A stretch of 64,000 nt of DNA from Tsukamurella ocularis (GTDB taxonomy: Bacteria > Actinomycetota > Actinomycetes > Mycobacteriales > Mycobacteriaceae), in assembly GCF_024807615.1 (NCBI RefSeq), contig NZ_JANUCJ010000006.1:60737-124736 (forward strand). The letters run 5' to 3'. This document shows positions 50,225 to 58,418 of this stretch, piece after piece. Position 1 is the first letter of the stretch, and each line of letters begins with the position of its first letter. A program made the position numbers and the translations under genes. The notes beneath the pieces are model-generated. The model was not told the origin of the DNA and made no database searches. It saw only the letters and a list, made by a program, of their open reading frames with translations.

Positions 50225-50652
50225 ATGAACCGCAAGATCTCTCACGGTCTATCGGCCGTCGTCATTCTCTCCGCAGCTGGTTCCACTGCCGCGGTCGCGA
50301 CGGTGAACGCGGCGGGCTACCCCACCAGTCCCGCCATCTGCACCGGCAAGTATTTCCACGTTCAAGCAGAGCCCGGTCGGCCAGGCGCGGGCTACGATCT
50401 CATCGGTGGAGGAACTACCTGGTATATCGGGTACTCCGCCCCCAATCAGCCCACTACACCTGGAGAAACCTCGACACCGGCGCCACCGGGCACAGCACTG
50501 TCACCGGCAGCACTGCCGGTGGAACGTCGTGGTACTCCGTACCGGTCGGTACGGGCCCGGTGCAGGTGATCGCGGACGTGACGACGACATACGGGCCCGG
50601 AAACGCTCTCGTAGCCACTGATCGCTGCACCGGACAGTTCACCGCGCGATGA
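50225..50652 (+). pseudogene. Secreted protein gene with a -1 frameshift
   Basis: A signal peptide (MNRKISHGLSAVVILSAAGS) and the mature start AGYPTSPAICTGKYFHVQAE read in one frame. After about 50438-50450 coding passes to another frame (YTWRNLDTGATGHSTVTGST, ... LVATDRCTGQFTAR). One extra C in the CCCCC at 50439-50443, or a G after CAG, restores 142 residues. The second half parallels the protein at 51401-51856 (shared WRNLDTG). The following lipoprotein ATG overlaps this stop (ATGA). AAGGAG precedes the start. Confidence 0.7.
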
Positions 50653-51359
50653 GGGTCCACCACCGATGTGCGGTCGTCGCGGCTGCAGCTCTCACGGCGG
50701 TTACGGCACTCACTTCCTGCGGCAGGACCGCGCCCGACGTCGCCGAAACGACGAGCACGCCTGCCCTCACCGCGGTCGCCTCCACAGCCACTGAGTCACC
50801 GCCTCGCAGCGGTGGCAGTGTCGGCGCTCCCCCTCCGAGCCGCGTGCAACGGCAACCCGCTACGGCCCAACCCCCTGCAACAGGAAGCACAACCACATCG
50901 CCGGTGACGGTAGGGACAACAGGATCCGCCACCCGAAGAAACGGCAGCGGGCATGGCCTGTGCTTCGACCTGAACTCCTCACTGGCGAACACAGCACTAG
51001 TGTCGCTCGGAGCCGACCCGCACGGAGGTCGCTGGGAAATCGCCGACGCCAGCAACAACCTCCTCAAAGATGGCTGCGGTTTGGACTACCTTCGCGCCAT
51101 CGGAACCGGCTACGGCGACGCAACCGCCCCCTCACGCGTCTTGCTGTTCGCGGACGGGCGGTACCTCGGAACCGTCGAACCCCAGCCCCTCTCCTACACC
51201 CAGGTCAGCGGCCATTCGAAGAACTCTGTGACCGTCACGTACAAGTGGCTCAATCCACAGGACGCGTTCTGCTGCGCGACCGGCGGACCAACCACAGTCA
51301 CCGCCACATACGCAGGCGACACGATCACCCGAACCGGCAATTTTCCACCCCAACACTAA
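50649..51359 (+). CDS. LppP/LprE-type lipoprotein
   Basis: 236 residues. Signal peptide with lipobox LTSC, a long Thr/Ser/Pro linker (residues about 25-98), then a compact domain with CFDLNSSLANTALVSLGADP, LLKDGCGLDYLRAIGTG, and FCCATGGPTTVTATYAG. This matches the LppP/LprE lipoprotein family of Mycobacteriales, of unknown function. It is translationally coupled to the secreted protein upstream and followed by a relative of that protein, so the three form one unit. Confidence 0.75.
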   Translation: MRVHHRCAVVAAAALTAVTALTSCGRTAPDVAETTSTPALTAVASTATESPPRSGGSVGAPPPSRVQRQPATAQPPATGSTTTSPVTVGTTGSATRRNGSGHGLCFDLNSSLANTALVSLGADPHGGRWEIADASNNLLKDGCGLDYLRAIGTGYGDATAPSRVLLFADGRYLGTVEPQPLSYTQVSGHSKNSVTVTYKWLNPQDAFCCATGGPTTVTATYAGDTITRTGNFPPQH

Positions 51360-51400
51360 AGCAGTCTCCCGAATCCGCCCGAATACCAAGGAGTCCCCAG

Positions 51401-51856
51401 TTGAACAGGATCCGAACCACCCTCACCCTCACCACCGCCGGATTGCTCACTGCGTCCCTGATCGGCGCTGGCGCTGCATCCGCGGAACCCATCCGCGGAG
51501 CAGAAACAACCCTCTGCCAAACCGCCGCTAACGGAACCGGACTTGCCGTCGGCAAGGGCGTACGCCCGGACGGATCTCGCACAGATGACACCCTGAACTT
51601 CGCCGCCTACCGCATGGCGGTGCCCAGCAGCGGCTACCCCGTACTCGAAGCGCAGGTACAGTGGCGCAACCTCGACACCGGCAAGTCCGGCACCACCAAC
51701 GGCTCGATCCAGGTCGCCAACAACCGGGTCTCCACCGTCTGGATTCCCAACGTCCCGACCGGCAAGGGAAAACTCCACCTGTTCATGACCTCGACCGTGA
51801 AAACGCCAGGCAAAGCAGACATGCCCGGCGGCTGCATCGCCGAGTACGTTCTTTAA
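51401..51856 (+). CDS. Secreted protein of unknown function, relative of the frameshifted one upstream
   Basis: 151 residues starting with TTG at 51401; AAGGAG lies 7 bp before it, which decides the start. The signal peptide ends ASAEP. The mature domain contains EAQVQWRNLDTGKSGTTNGS and STVWIPNVPTGKGKLHLFMT, with two Cys (TTLCQTA, GGCIAEYV) that could form a disulfide. It looks like a small immunoglobulin-like beta sandwich. No known family. Confidence 0.65.
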   Translation: MNRIRTTLTLTTAGLLTASLIGAGAASAEPIRGAETTLCQTAANGTGLAVGKGVRPDGSRTDDTLNFAAYRMAVPSSGYPVLEAQVQWRNLDTGKSGTTNGSIQVANNRVSTVWIPNVPTGKGKLHLFMTSTVKTPGKADMPGGCIAEYVL

Positions 51857-52310
51857 CCTAGTGGCTGCGCCGCGATCGAATCAGGGCGTCGGTGTTGGTA
51901 AGGCTGGTGGCAGCGGACCATTGGCATGCACGACGTCGTCGAGTCCGTGAGATAGGCAGACGAGTGCGGCATTGTGCGGTTCCCCTTCGGGTCTTTGTCA
52001 CTGGTAGCAGACCCGTGATGCAGTATCGACGAGCGCAGCGAATGACGACAGGAACAGGGCCCGTCTGGGAGACTTGTCTCCCCCGTCATTGCGGTATTCA
52101 CAGCGCGGCAAGCCGGCGCTGGAGCCGCACACGAGCACCCGGCCACCCGGAGCGACGTCCTCATCAGCCCCTGCTCTCCTCGCGTGGCCAACTCGTCGCT
52201 CCATCACCCGACGACGCACCCCAGTTACACACACAGTGGGCCGCCTTCGGCGTCGGCGGCACACGGATTAGACCCATCGGCTGTTTTGCTGCTTGTTCGG
52301 CTCGCGAACG
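51857..52310. other. Gene-free stretch
   Basis: No open frame here has coding-like codon use, a ribosome site or family resemblance on either strand. The stretch separates the secreted-protein unit from the convergent kinase block. It may hold terminators or decayed DNA, but nothing definite was recognised. Confidence 0.5.
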
Positions 52311-53876
52311 TCAGGCACCCCGCCGCGACACAATCGCCGCCGTCACGAATGCCACAAGCGCGACTATCGCGGCGCCGGTGACCAGCCACAGTCCCGACAT
52401 CACCGAATTGGTGACGCTGACGCCGGGGTGGTCCGCCCAGCGATCCCAGAGCGCCGGCTTCGCAATAGCGGCGACCGCGACCACGCTGCCGATGGTGGCG
52501 AGCACGGCACCGGATACTGCGATGAACCGCCGCGGTACGGCCAACGTGACGAGTCCGATGACGGCCACGATGCCCCCGATCCAGAGCGTGGCTATCCCGA
52601 AACTTGACCAGGCGGACCCCCACAGCATGTCGTAAGGAGTCCCACCGGGGTAGATCGCTTGAATTTCAGGGATCCCGATCCCGCGGACGCGTGCGATGTA
52701 GGAGTCGGGCCTACCCGGTTGCACGACCGTGCTTGGGTATGCGGACTGCATCCAGGGCATGAACGCCCCTGCTGCCATCGTGGCGCCGCCGGCCGCGGCA
52801 ACGACGCCTGATAGTCGCGCTGCGACCGCCTTGGACTTCGCCGGTTGTCGCGTCGCCTTGAACGGCGGCTGAGCGTCGGCACGTCGCTGCGTGCGATCGA
52901 ACTCGCATGGTGGGCCGGGCGGGTTCGGGTGCACCTGGGCGCTGGCGCGGAGCTGGGTCGGATCGAACTCGTCGGGGACGGCTGGCAGGTTCGAGAACGC
53001 CGTGGGATCTCCCCGCACTATCGTGGGCTCGGCCGCAGCTGCAGCCGCTGTGCGGGTTTCGGCGAGCGCGGCAGTCAGTTCTGCAGCGAACGCGGCACTT
53101 GACGGAAAGCGGTCTGCCGGGGACTTTGCCATCGCTCGAGTGATCGCTGTGTCGACGCGTGAACTTAGTTCCGGACGGGCGGCTTGCGCACTGGGTACCG
53201 GCGCGGTCACATGCGCCACGATGACGGCACCGGCGTTGGTGTTGGCGAACGGAACCGAACCCGTCAGCAGGTGGAACGCGGTCGCCGCCAGCGAATACTG
53301 GTCCGACCGCGGGTCCACCGGCTGCCCCTGCAGCTGTTCGGGCGAGGCGTAGTTGATCGTGCTCAACGCCATCCCGGTTCCCGTCACCTCCGAGTTGTCC
53401 ACCCCTAGCGCAGCGATCCCGACATCGGTCAGCAGCACCCGGCCTGTGGTGCTGATTATGATGTTCGCGGGCTTCACGTCCCGATGGATCAGTCCCTGCG
53501 CTCCCGCGAAGTCCAGTGCGACAGCCATGTCGCCGACGACCCGCGCGACCTCGCCGGTACGCATTGGACCCTGCCGCACGTACTCGGACAGGTCTATGCC
53601 GTCGACATGGTCCCGCGTGATCCACATCCGGCCGTCGGTATCGCCCCGATCGTGCACCGCCACGATATTCGGGTGACTCAGCGACGCTGCGCGATCCACC
53701 TCGCGCTCGAACCTCGCACGAAGCTGCGGGTCATCAGCCGGGTGCGCGGCGAGGAGTTTCAACACCTCGCGCCGCGGTAGACGTGGGTGTCTGACGACAT
53801 ACGCTTCGCCCATCCCACCGGCGCCGAGCTGCCGCTCCACGGTGTATCCGGCGAATACTTCCCCAACCTGCAGCAT
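52311..53876 (-). CDS. Ser/Thr protein kinase with four C-terminal membrane segments
   Basis: 521 residues. The kinase domain (about 10-275) has the glycine loop LGAGGMGEAYVVRH, Lys40, HRDVKPANI (Asp133) and an activation segment ending YASPEQLQG. The usual DFG reads DVG (151-153). A Pro-rich linker leads to four hydrophobic segments (GGIVAVIGLVTLAV; GAVLATIGSVVAVAAIAKPA; GLWLVTGAAIVALVAFVTA), with an outside loop (about 375-425) as possible sensor. Metal-binding Asp is kept, so activity is likely. Confidence 0.85.
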   Translation of the reverse strand: MLQVGEVFAGYTVERQLGAGGMGEAYVVRHPRLPRREVLKLLAAHPADDPQLRARFEREVDRAASLSHPNIVAVHDRGDTDGRMWITRDHVDGIDLSEYVRQGPMRTGEVARVVGDMAVALDFAGAQGLIHRDVKPANIIISTTGRVLLTDVGIAALGVDNSEVTGTGMALSTINYASPEQLQGQPVDPRSDQYSLAATAFHLLTGSVPFANTNAGAVIVAHVTAPVPSAQAARPELSSRVDTAITRAMAKSPADRFPSSAAFAAELTAALAETRTAAAAAAEPTIVRGDPTAFSNLPAVPDEFDPTQLRASAQVHPNPPGPPCEFDRTQRRADAQPPFKATRQPAKSKAVAARLSGVVAAAGGATMAAGAFMPWMQSAYPSTVVQPGRPDSYIARVRGIGIPEIQAIYPGGTPYDMLWGSAWSSFGIATLWIGGIVAVIGLVTLAVPRRFIAVSGAVLATIGSVVAVAAIAKPALWDRWADHPGVSVTNSVMSGLWLVTGAAIVALVAFVTAAIVSRRGA

Positions 53877-54057
53877 CGCTCACCTCCCGAACGAAAGATA
53901 GCAGAAGAAGGCGCGATCCCTGATGGCCAGGAATCTCCGACTAGACCGGATTTCGGGCACTTTTATTTCGAAGACGCTGATCAATTGACGTATGGCCATG
54001 CTGAAGACCATTCGCCATCCCGGCGTCGTGGGACGCGTGGCAATGGCAGGTCATTCT

Positions 54058-55434
54058 TCAGCTGCCGGTTCGCTGGTCAATGAATCGCACATGGGGCGCG
54101 ATACGATCTATCAATACTGCGAGTTCCTCGATCGACGGAGACCAATCGGGCCCGTAGCCGATGTAGTCGAATCCGAGAAAGCCGAATCGGAATGGAATGT
54201 GGTTTCCGGACGCGTCCTGCTTCGTCTGCAATATCGCCAGTCGCTGCTTTCGTTTAGTTGCGTCGCCAAAGCTCGTCTGGGTGGTGTGGACGTAGGTGTA
54301 AGCAATGACGAATGAGGCGTCCGCCCATCGAATTGTTGATCCCTCGTTGGTAAAGCCGTCGGTATCTAGTGAAGCACCCGTAGATCGACCGCGGCCGTTA
54401 CGAATGGTGATCTTCCCGCTTTTCACTAGTTCTTCCATCGACCGTTCCACCTGGTCGGCGCGAAGCGCGTAGTCAGCGCTACCAATTTCGGTTCTGAACT
54501 GGATCCGAGGGCAATACCGCTGAGCGGCGGCCCGAAGTTCGTTGAAGTTGTCGGAGTAGTTGTTACCGAGAAGGGTGGTTCCGTACTGAAGAGGGCTACC
54601 GTTGTCGTCGCGATCGGTTGAAGTCACAACGAGAGAGTTGACAGCGCGATCGGTGGCTTTGGTCTTAGTGGAGGCATTGGGCAAGTACTGGGCCTTAGCG
54701 AACACGAATTCCATCGCGACGACGCGGTCCCACGGCAACGAGAATCCCTTCGATTGAATTCCCGAAGCGCTGACGGTGATCAGCGGCTCCCCAACCGCCG
54801 TTTTAGCTCGAGCTAGCGAGATGAAATGAAGAACGCCGAGTCCAAGAACGACTAGCACGACAAGGAGTCCCCAGCCGATGCCCATCAGGTACACGATCAC
54901 TCCAGCGGCCAATCCGATTGCGAGCAGTATCGCGTCCGTGGTTTGTGGCCTTTTCGATTTGGGTGCAGTGCGGACGATGGACACCGAGGAAGCGTTTGCG
55001 TCATAGGGGCGGTCCTCGATGGCCATTCTGTTGGCCCCTTCCGTGGGTCTTGATGTCTCGTTCTGTGCCTCGCTCGGGAATGTCTGGGCGGCGGAAGGCG
55101 GCGGAGGATCGTGTTTGTGTGCATCCGCGTGCTTCTCGTTCAGACTTCCGCGGTTCGGTCGAATCGGCCAGATTGGTGCGCCGCGGTTGCTACCGGGTTT
55201 CATGATCAGTCGAGCGTCATGTCTATGGTTTCGGCATTCGTCCGCGAATGCAGTTGCTGCGTCGGTGTTGTTCATGAAGTGTCGATGCTCGTTTTCGGAC
55301 AGGTAGTAGTACTCGTCGTAGTCGATCATCCCGGTTCCGACAGGAATGGAAAGATAGAAGCGCCCTGTCGGGACTTCGATCCCGATCTCGTAGCATTGTT
55401 CGCGTGTGGAGTATTCAGCGTGAAATCGTCTCAT
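54058..55434 (-). CDS. Membrane protein of unknown function between two kinases
   Basis: About 458 residues from the ATG at 55434. The first 95 residues (YLSIPVGTGMIDYDEYYYLS, then ADECRNHRHDARLIMKPGSN) form a small separate domain. After a linker come two membrane segments (AILLAIGLAAGVIVYLMGIG; LLVVLVVLGLGVLHFISLAR) and a PH-like domain with VSASGIQSKGFSLPWDRVVA. The end (from about residue 350) is soluble. The DNA is visibly less GC-rich than the rest. Neighbours suggest a kinase partner or substrate; no family is recognised. Confidence 0.6.
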   Translation of the reverse strand: MRRFHAEYSTREQCYEIGIEVPTGRFYLSIPVGTGMIDYDEYYYLSENEHRHFMNNTDAATAFADECRNHRHDARLIMKPGSNRGAPIWPIRPNRGSLNEKHADAHKHDPPPPSAAQTFPSEAQNETSRPTEGANRMAIEDRPYDANASSVSIVRTAPKSKRPQTTDAILLAIGLAAGVIVYLMGIGWGLLVVLVVLGLGVLHFISLARAKTAVGEPLITVSASGIQSKGFSLPWDRVVAMEFVFAKAQYLPNASTKTKATDRAVNSLVVTSTDRDDNGSPLQYGTTLLGNNYSDNFNELRAAAQRYCPRIQFRTEIGSADYALRADQVERSMEELVKSGKITIRNGRGRSTGASLDTDGFTNEGSTIRWADASFVIAYTYVHTTQTSFGDATKRKQRLAILQTKQDASGNHIPFRFGFLGFDYIGYGPDWSPSIEELAVLIDRIAPHVRFIDQRTGS

Positions 55435-55490
55435 GCTCGAACTTTCTGAGTGCCTGTCTCGATCTGGGAGCCGGCGGGAGCGCAACTTCG

Positions 55491-57779
55491 TTAGAGGACC
55501 CGCTTGTTGTCGATGTAGACACCGCCCCCGTCGGCCGTGGCTGTTCCACCGGGATTGATTGTCCATAAGTCCGCCAGTTGGTTCGGCGCAAGAGCGGCAA
55601 GTCGCTGCCTTCCCGCCGCCAGTCCTCGCGCTCCATCAGTGCCGATCAGGTCGCCCGTCACGTTCAACGCCCCGCCCTCAGCGGTGTATGCGTCCCACAT
55701 CTCGGTCGGATACACCTGATTGTCTTCTGACGACGGTTGATAGAACTGGGCGACAGTTTTCGTGCCCACTCCTGACGCGCGAACAGTCCAGTCGTTCGTA
55801 CGTCCCTTGTTGCGCATCGCGAACATGCTTCGGGTCCACAGCACATTGCCCGTCGCGGGATTGACGGTGCCGACGAGAATATTGTCGCCGACGCTCCTAT
55901 ATACCACTGGCAGCGGCGACGCCGGCTCGTCGCACCAGCAGTCGTCGGCGGGTGACCATTCTGCCGGAAGTGCCCTCACGGCGCCGTTGCGGTCCACTGC
56001 TTCGAACGGTCCCCTTGTGGTCTTCATGAGTAGCCCGGCGGCTGAACCGCTGATTGCGGTGGTCTCGAGGGTCGTCCGGTCACGTTGCAGGAGCACCCGG
56101 CCGTCGCCGGCGAGAATGCGTGTCTCACCTTTGGCGAAGGGGTCGGAAGGTGACGGCTTTGTAATGGCGATCGCCATTCCTGCTTCCGGGTAGACCTTCA
56201 CCATTTCACCGGCGAGGCGCCAGGCCACGGATCCATCGGGGCGGTAACCTGCCGCGGCTTTCCCGCCACCGTGACTCGTGTAGGTCACCAGGATGTCCCC
56301 CAGGAAGGCGATGTCGCTTCCCGCAGGCTCGGAGAGACGCAACATCACTCCTGATACCAGGTCGAGCACGGTCACAAGCTGTGATTGCGCGCAGGCGAAC
56401 TTCGAGCCGTGGACCGCGCACTGGAAGGTAGCGCCTCCGGCGTAGGGGATTGGCCCGCGCAGCGCTTTGCCGGTCGCTGCGTCGAGGGGAAGGATCTGAG
56501 GATTGATCTCGGCGGAGCGGACGAAGACTGCGGTCTTCTCATCGGCGGCCTTGAAAGTCAGGCCGGTCGCAACCTGCCAGCGCCAGCCATCTGGCTTACG
56601 CTCCAGCGACGGCAGCAACGGCGAGACCGACGTCCGCGATAGCGCAGCGGCCTCCGCCGTCGGATCCTGGATAGGCAGGTGCGCCTGGTTCGACGACAGC
56701 CACCACCGGTACCCCCCGTAGCCACCAGCAACGACCAGCAGAACTGCCACAATTGCAGCTGCCAGCACTACTGTCGGCGTTCGGCGACCTGCTGGTCGTG
56801 ATTCCCCCGAAGCGACGTGTAGCTGATCTTGACCGCGCAGGTGCGTACTCTCCGGATCGCGTAGATCAGTGGGGTCCAGACCGTACCCCGCCGAACGTGG
56901 GTATGAGTGTGCTTCGGCCTGCATGGCACTGGACACTGTAGGCGGAGGCGGGTCGTCAAGAAGGGCTGCCTCCAGTGCGGTGGCGAACTCAACGCTGGAA
57001 CCAAAACGGTGGGTGGGATCCTTGGCCATGGCTCGGCCCAGAACGGCATCCACAGCCGGGGAGAGGTCAGGCCGGGCGAGCCGGATGCTCGGCGGCGGTT
57101 CGACGAGATGACCTGTGATCACGCTCGCCGCGTTGCTGCTCGCGTACGGGGCGGTCCGAGCGAGAAGCTGGTAGGCGGTGCACGCCAGTGAGTACTGGTC
57201 AGATCGAGGTCCGACGGGGAGCCCGCGCAACTGCTCGGGCGACGCGTAGTTCAACGTCCCGACGGTTACACCAGTGCCGGTGAGGTCCGAGCTGACTTCG
57301 TCGCTCATCCGTGCAATGCCGAAGTCGGTGAGCAAGACGCGATGATCGGTGCTCACCAGAATGTTGGCAGGTTTGACATCGCGGTGTACGAGTCCGCGAC
57401 CGCCGGCGTAGTCGAGCGCGTCCGCGACGGTGGCGATGATCTGTGTGACCGCGGGGTTGGAGAGCTGCTGCTCAGCAGAGATTTTCGCGACGTCTGCACC
57501 TTCGATGTAGGCGAGTGCTATCCAGAGCCGGCCGTCGTACTCACCTCGATCGTGCACGGTCACGATCGCAGGATGGGCCAGGCCAGCGGCAAGATCGGCC
57601 TCGCGCTCGAACCGAGCACGATAGTGATCATCCGTTGCCAACTGTGGTGCCAGCACCTTCAGTGCATCGGACCGCGGCAACCGCGGGTGTCGCGCGACGT
57701 ACACCTCACCCATGCCACCGGCGCCGAGTAGCCGCTCAATCCGGTACCCAGCGAAATCGTCACCTGTTTGCAACATCAC
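55491..57779 (-). CDS. Transmembrane Ser/Thr protein kinase with extracytoplasmic beta-propeller-like sensor
   Basis: 762 residues. The kinase domain (about 12-275) has LLGAGGMGEVYVARH, Lys41, HRDVKPANI (Asp134), DFG (152-154) and YASPEQLRG. One membrane helix (TPTVVLAAAIVAVLLVVAGG) lies at about 335-358. The outside part (about 390-762) has repeated strands like a PQQ-type beta-propeller (QILPLDAATGKALRGPIPYA; ILVGTVNPATGNVLWTRSMF; DLWTINPGGTATADGGGVYI). The layout resembles PknD. It is followed by the unknown membrane-protein gene after 56 bp. Confidence 0.85.
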   Translation of the reverse strand: MMLQTGDDFAGYRIERLLGAGGMGEVYVARHPRLPRSDALKVLAPQLATDDHYRARFEREADLAAGLAHPAIVTVHDRGEYDGRLWIALAYIEGADVAKISAEQQLSNPAVTQIIATVADALDYAGGRGLVHRDVKPANILVSTDHRVLLTDFGIARMSDEVSSDLTGTGVTVGTLNYASPEQLRGLPVGPRSDQYSLACTAYQLLARTAPYASSNAASVITGHLVEPPPSIRLARPDLSPAVDAVLGRAMAKDPTHRFGSSVEFATALEAALLDDPPPPTVSSAMQAEAHSYPRSAGYGLDPTDLRDPESTHLRGQDQLHVASGESRPAGRRTPTVVLAAAIVAVLLVVAGGYGGYRWWLSSNQAHLPIQDPTAEAAALSRTSVSPLLPSLERKPDGWRWQVATGLTFKAADEKTAVFVRSAEINPQILPLDAATGKALRGPIPYAGGATFQCAVHGSKFACAQSQLVTVLDLVSGVMLRLSEPAGSDIAFLGDILVTYTSHGGGKAAAGYRPDGSVAWRLAGEMVKVYPEAGMAIAITKPSPSDPFAKGETRILAGDGRVLLQRDRTTLETTAISGSAAGLLMKTTRGPFEAVDRNGAVRALPAEWSPADDCWCDEPASPLPVVYRSVGDNILVGTVNPATGNVLWTRSMFAMRNKGRTNDWTVRASGVGTKTVAQFYQPSSEDNQVYPTEMWDAYTAEGGALNVTGDLIGTDGARGLAAGRQRLAALAPNQLADLWTINPGGTATADGGGVYIDNKRVL

Positions 57780-57859
57780 CCCTCCTCGTAGTCATGCTGC
57801 CACGCACTGGTTGGCGCTGGCTTGGATTATTCCGACGCGCACGTCAGTCTGCATCGAGA

Positions 57860-58200
57860 CGGGCGTCACCGGGACACCAGGTCTCGCACAAGTACGGTCA
57901 AGTCGGGTACAGGGATACGTCGCAGGTCAGCGGTGACACGCACATCCGTGCCCTCCTCCACCGGGAGGCGGAGTTGGCAGGCAGGGCTGTCTCGTCCGAC
58001 GATCGTGCAGGTTTATGACCAGGGTGAAGACGACGGCCGGTTGGGATCTGCATGCAGCTGATCGACGGCACCGACGTGGCGAAGCTCGCGTCGTGCGGTC
58101 CGCTCCCGGTGCCCGAGGTCGGACGAATCTTCTCGGCGGTCGCCGACGCGCTCGATTTCGCGGGCCACGCGGCTTGGTGCACCGAGCCGTCACGCGGAGC
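57860..58200 (+). pseudogene. Fragmentary Ser/Thr kinase gene
   Basis: Pieces of a kinase N-terminal lobe lie in order in three frames: SGDTHIRALLHREAELAG, then SRPTIVQVYDQGEDDGRLG, then MQLIDGTDVAKLASCGPLPV and VGRIFSAVADALDFAGHA, then GLVHRAVT in place of GLVHRDVKP. Several frameshifts are needed, the catalytic Asp is gone, and nothing of the C-lobe remains. It is a decayed third copy on the opposite strand to the two intact kinases. Confidence 0.75.
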
Positions 58201-58304
58201 GTCCATAGGCACAGACCAGGCAGCGAGGTGTCTCCGCAATGCGTCCACGAGCGCGGCCAACAGCCCATATAGACTGCTTGGCAAGCCGCCTACCTGCGGC
58301 GATG

Positions 58305-58381
58305 TGGTGCCCCCGGTGAGACTCGAACTCACACTGGACGGGTTTTGAATCCGTTGCCTCTGCCAATTGGGCTACGGGGGC
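58305..58381 (-). tRNA. tRNA-Leu (anticodon CAA), short variable arm
   Basis: 77 nt with the CCA tail encoded. The acceptor stem is GCCCCCG / CGGGGGC with discriminator A. The T arm is GTGAG-TTCGAGT-CTCAC. The anticodon stem ACGGA / CCCGT encloses TTCAAAA, giving CAA. The variable region is only about 5 nt, although leucine tRNAs normally have a long arm. I recall similar CAA tRNAs from other actinobacteria annotated as Leu; the amino acid identity rests on the anticodon and A73. Confidence 0.85.
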
Positions 58382-58418
58382 GTCCGGCGGACCGTCGGAG
58401 ACGGCCAGCCGAGCTAGC

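Noticed and set aside
43932..58381. Complete prophage or integrative element
   Set aside because: No integrase, terminase, capsid or conjugation genes and no repeat of the tRNA 3' end were recognised; only an acquired or decaying accessory region can be supported.
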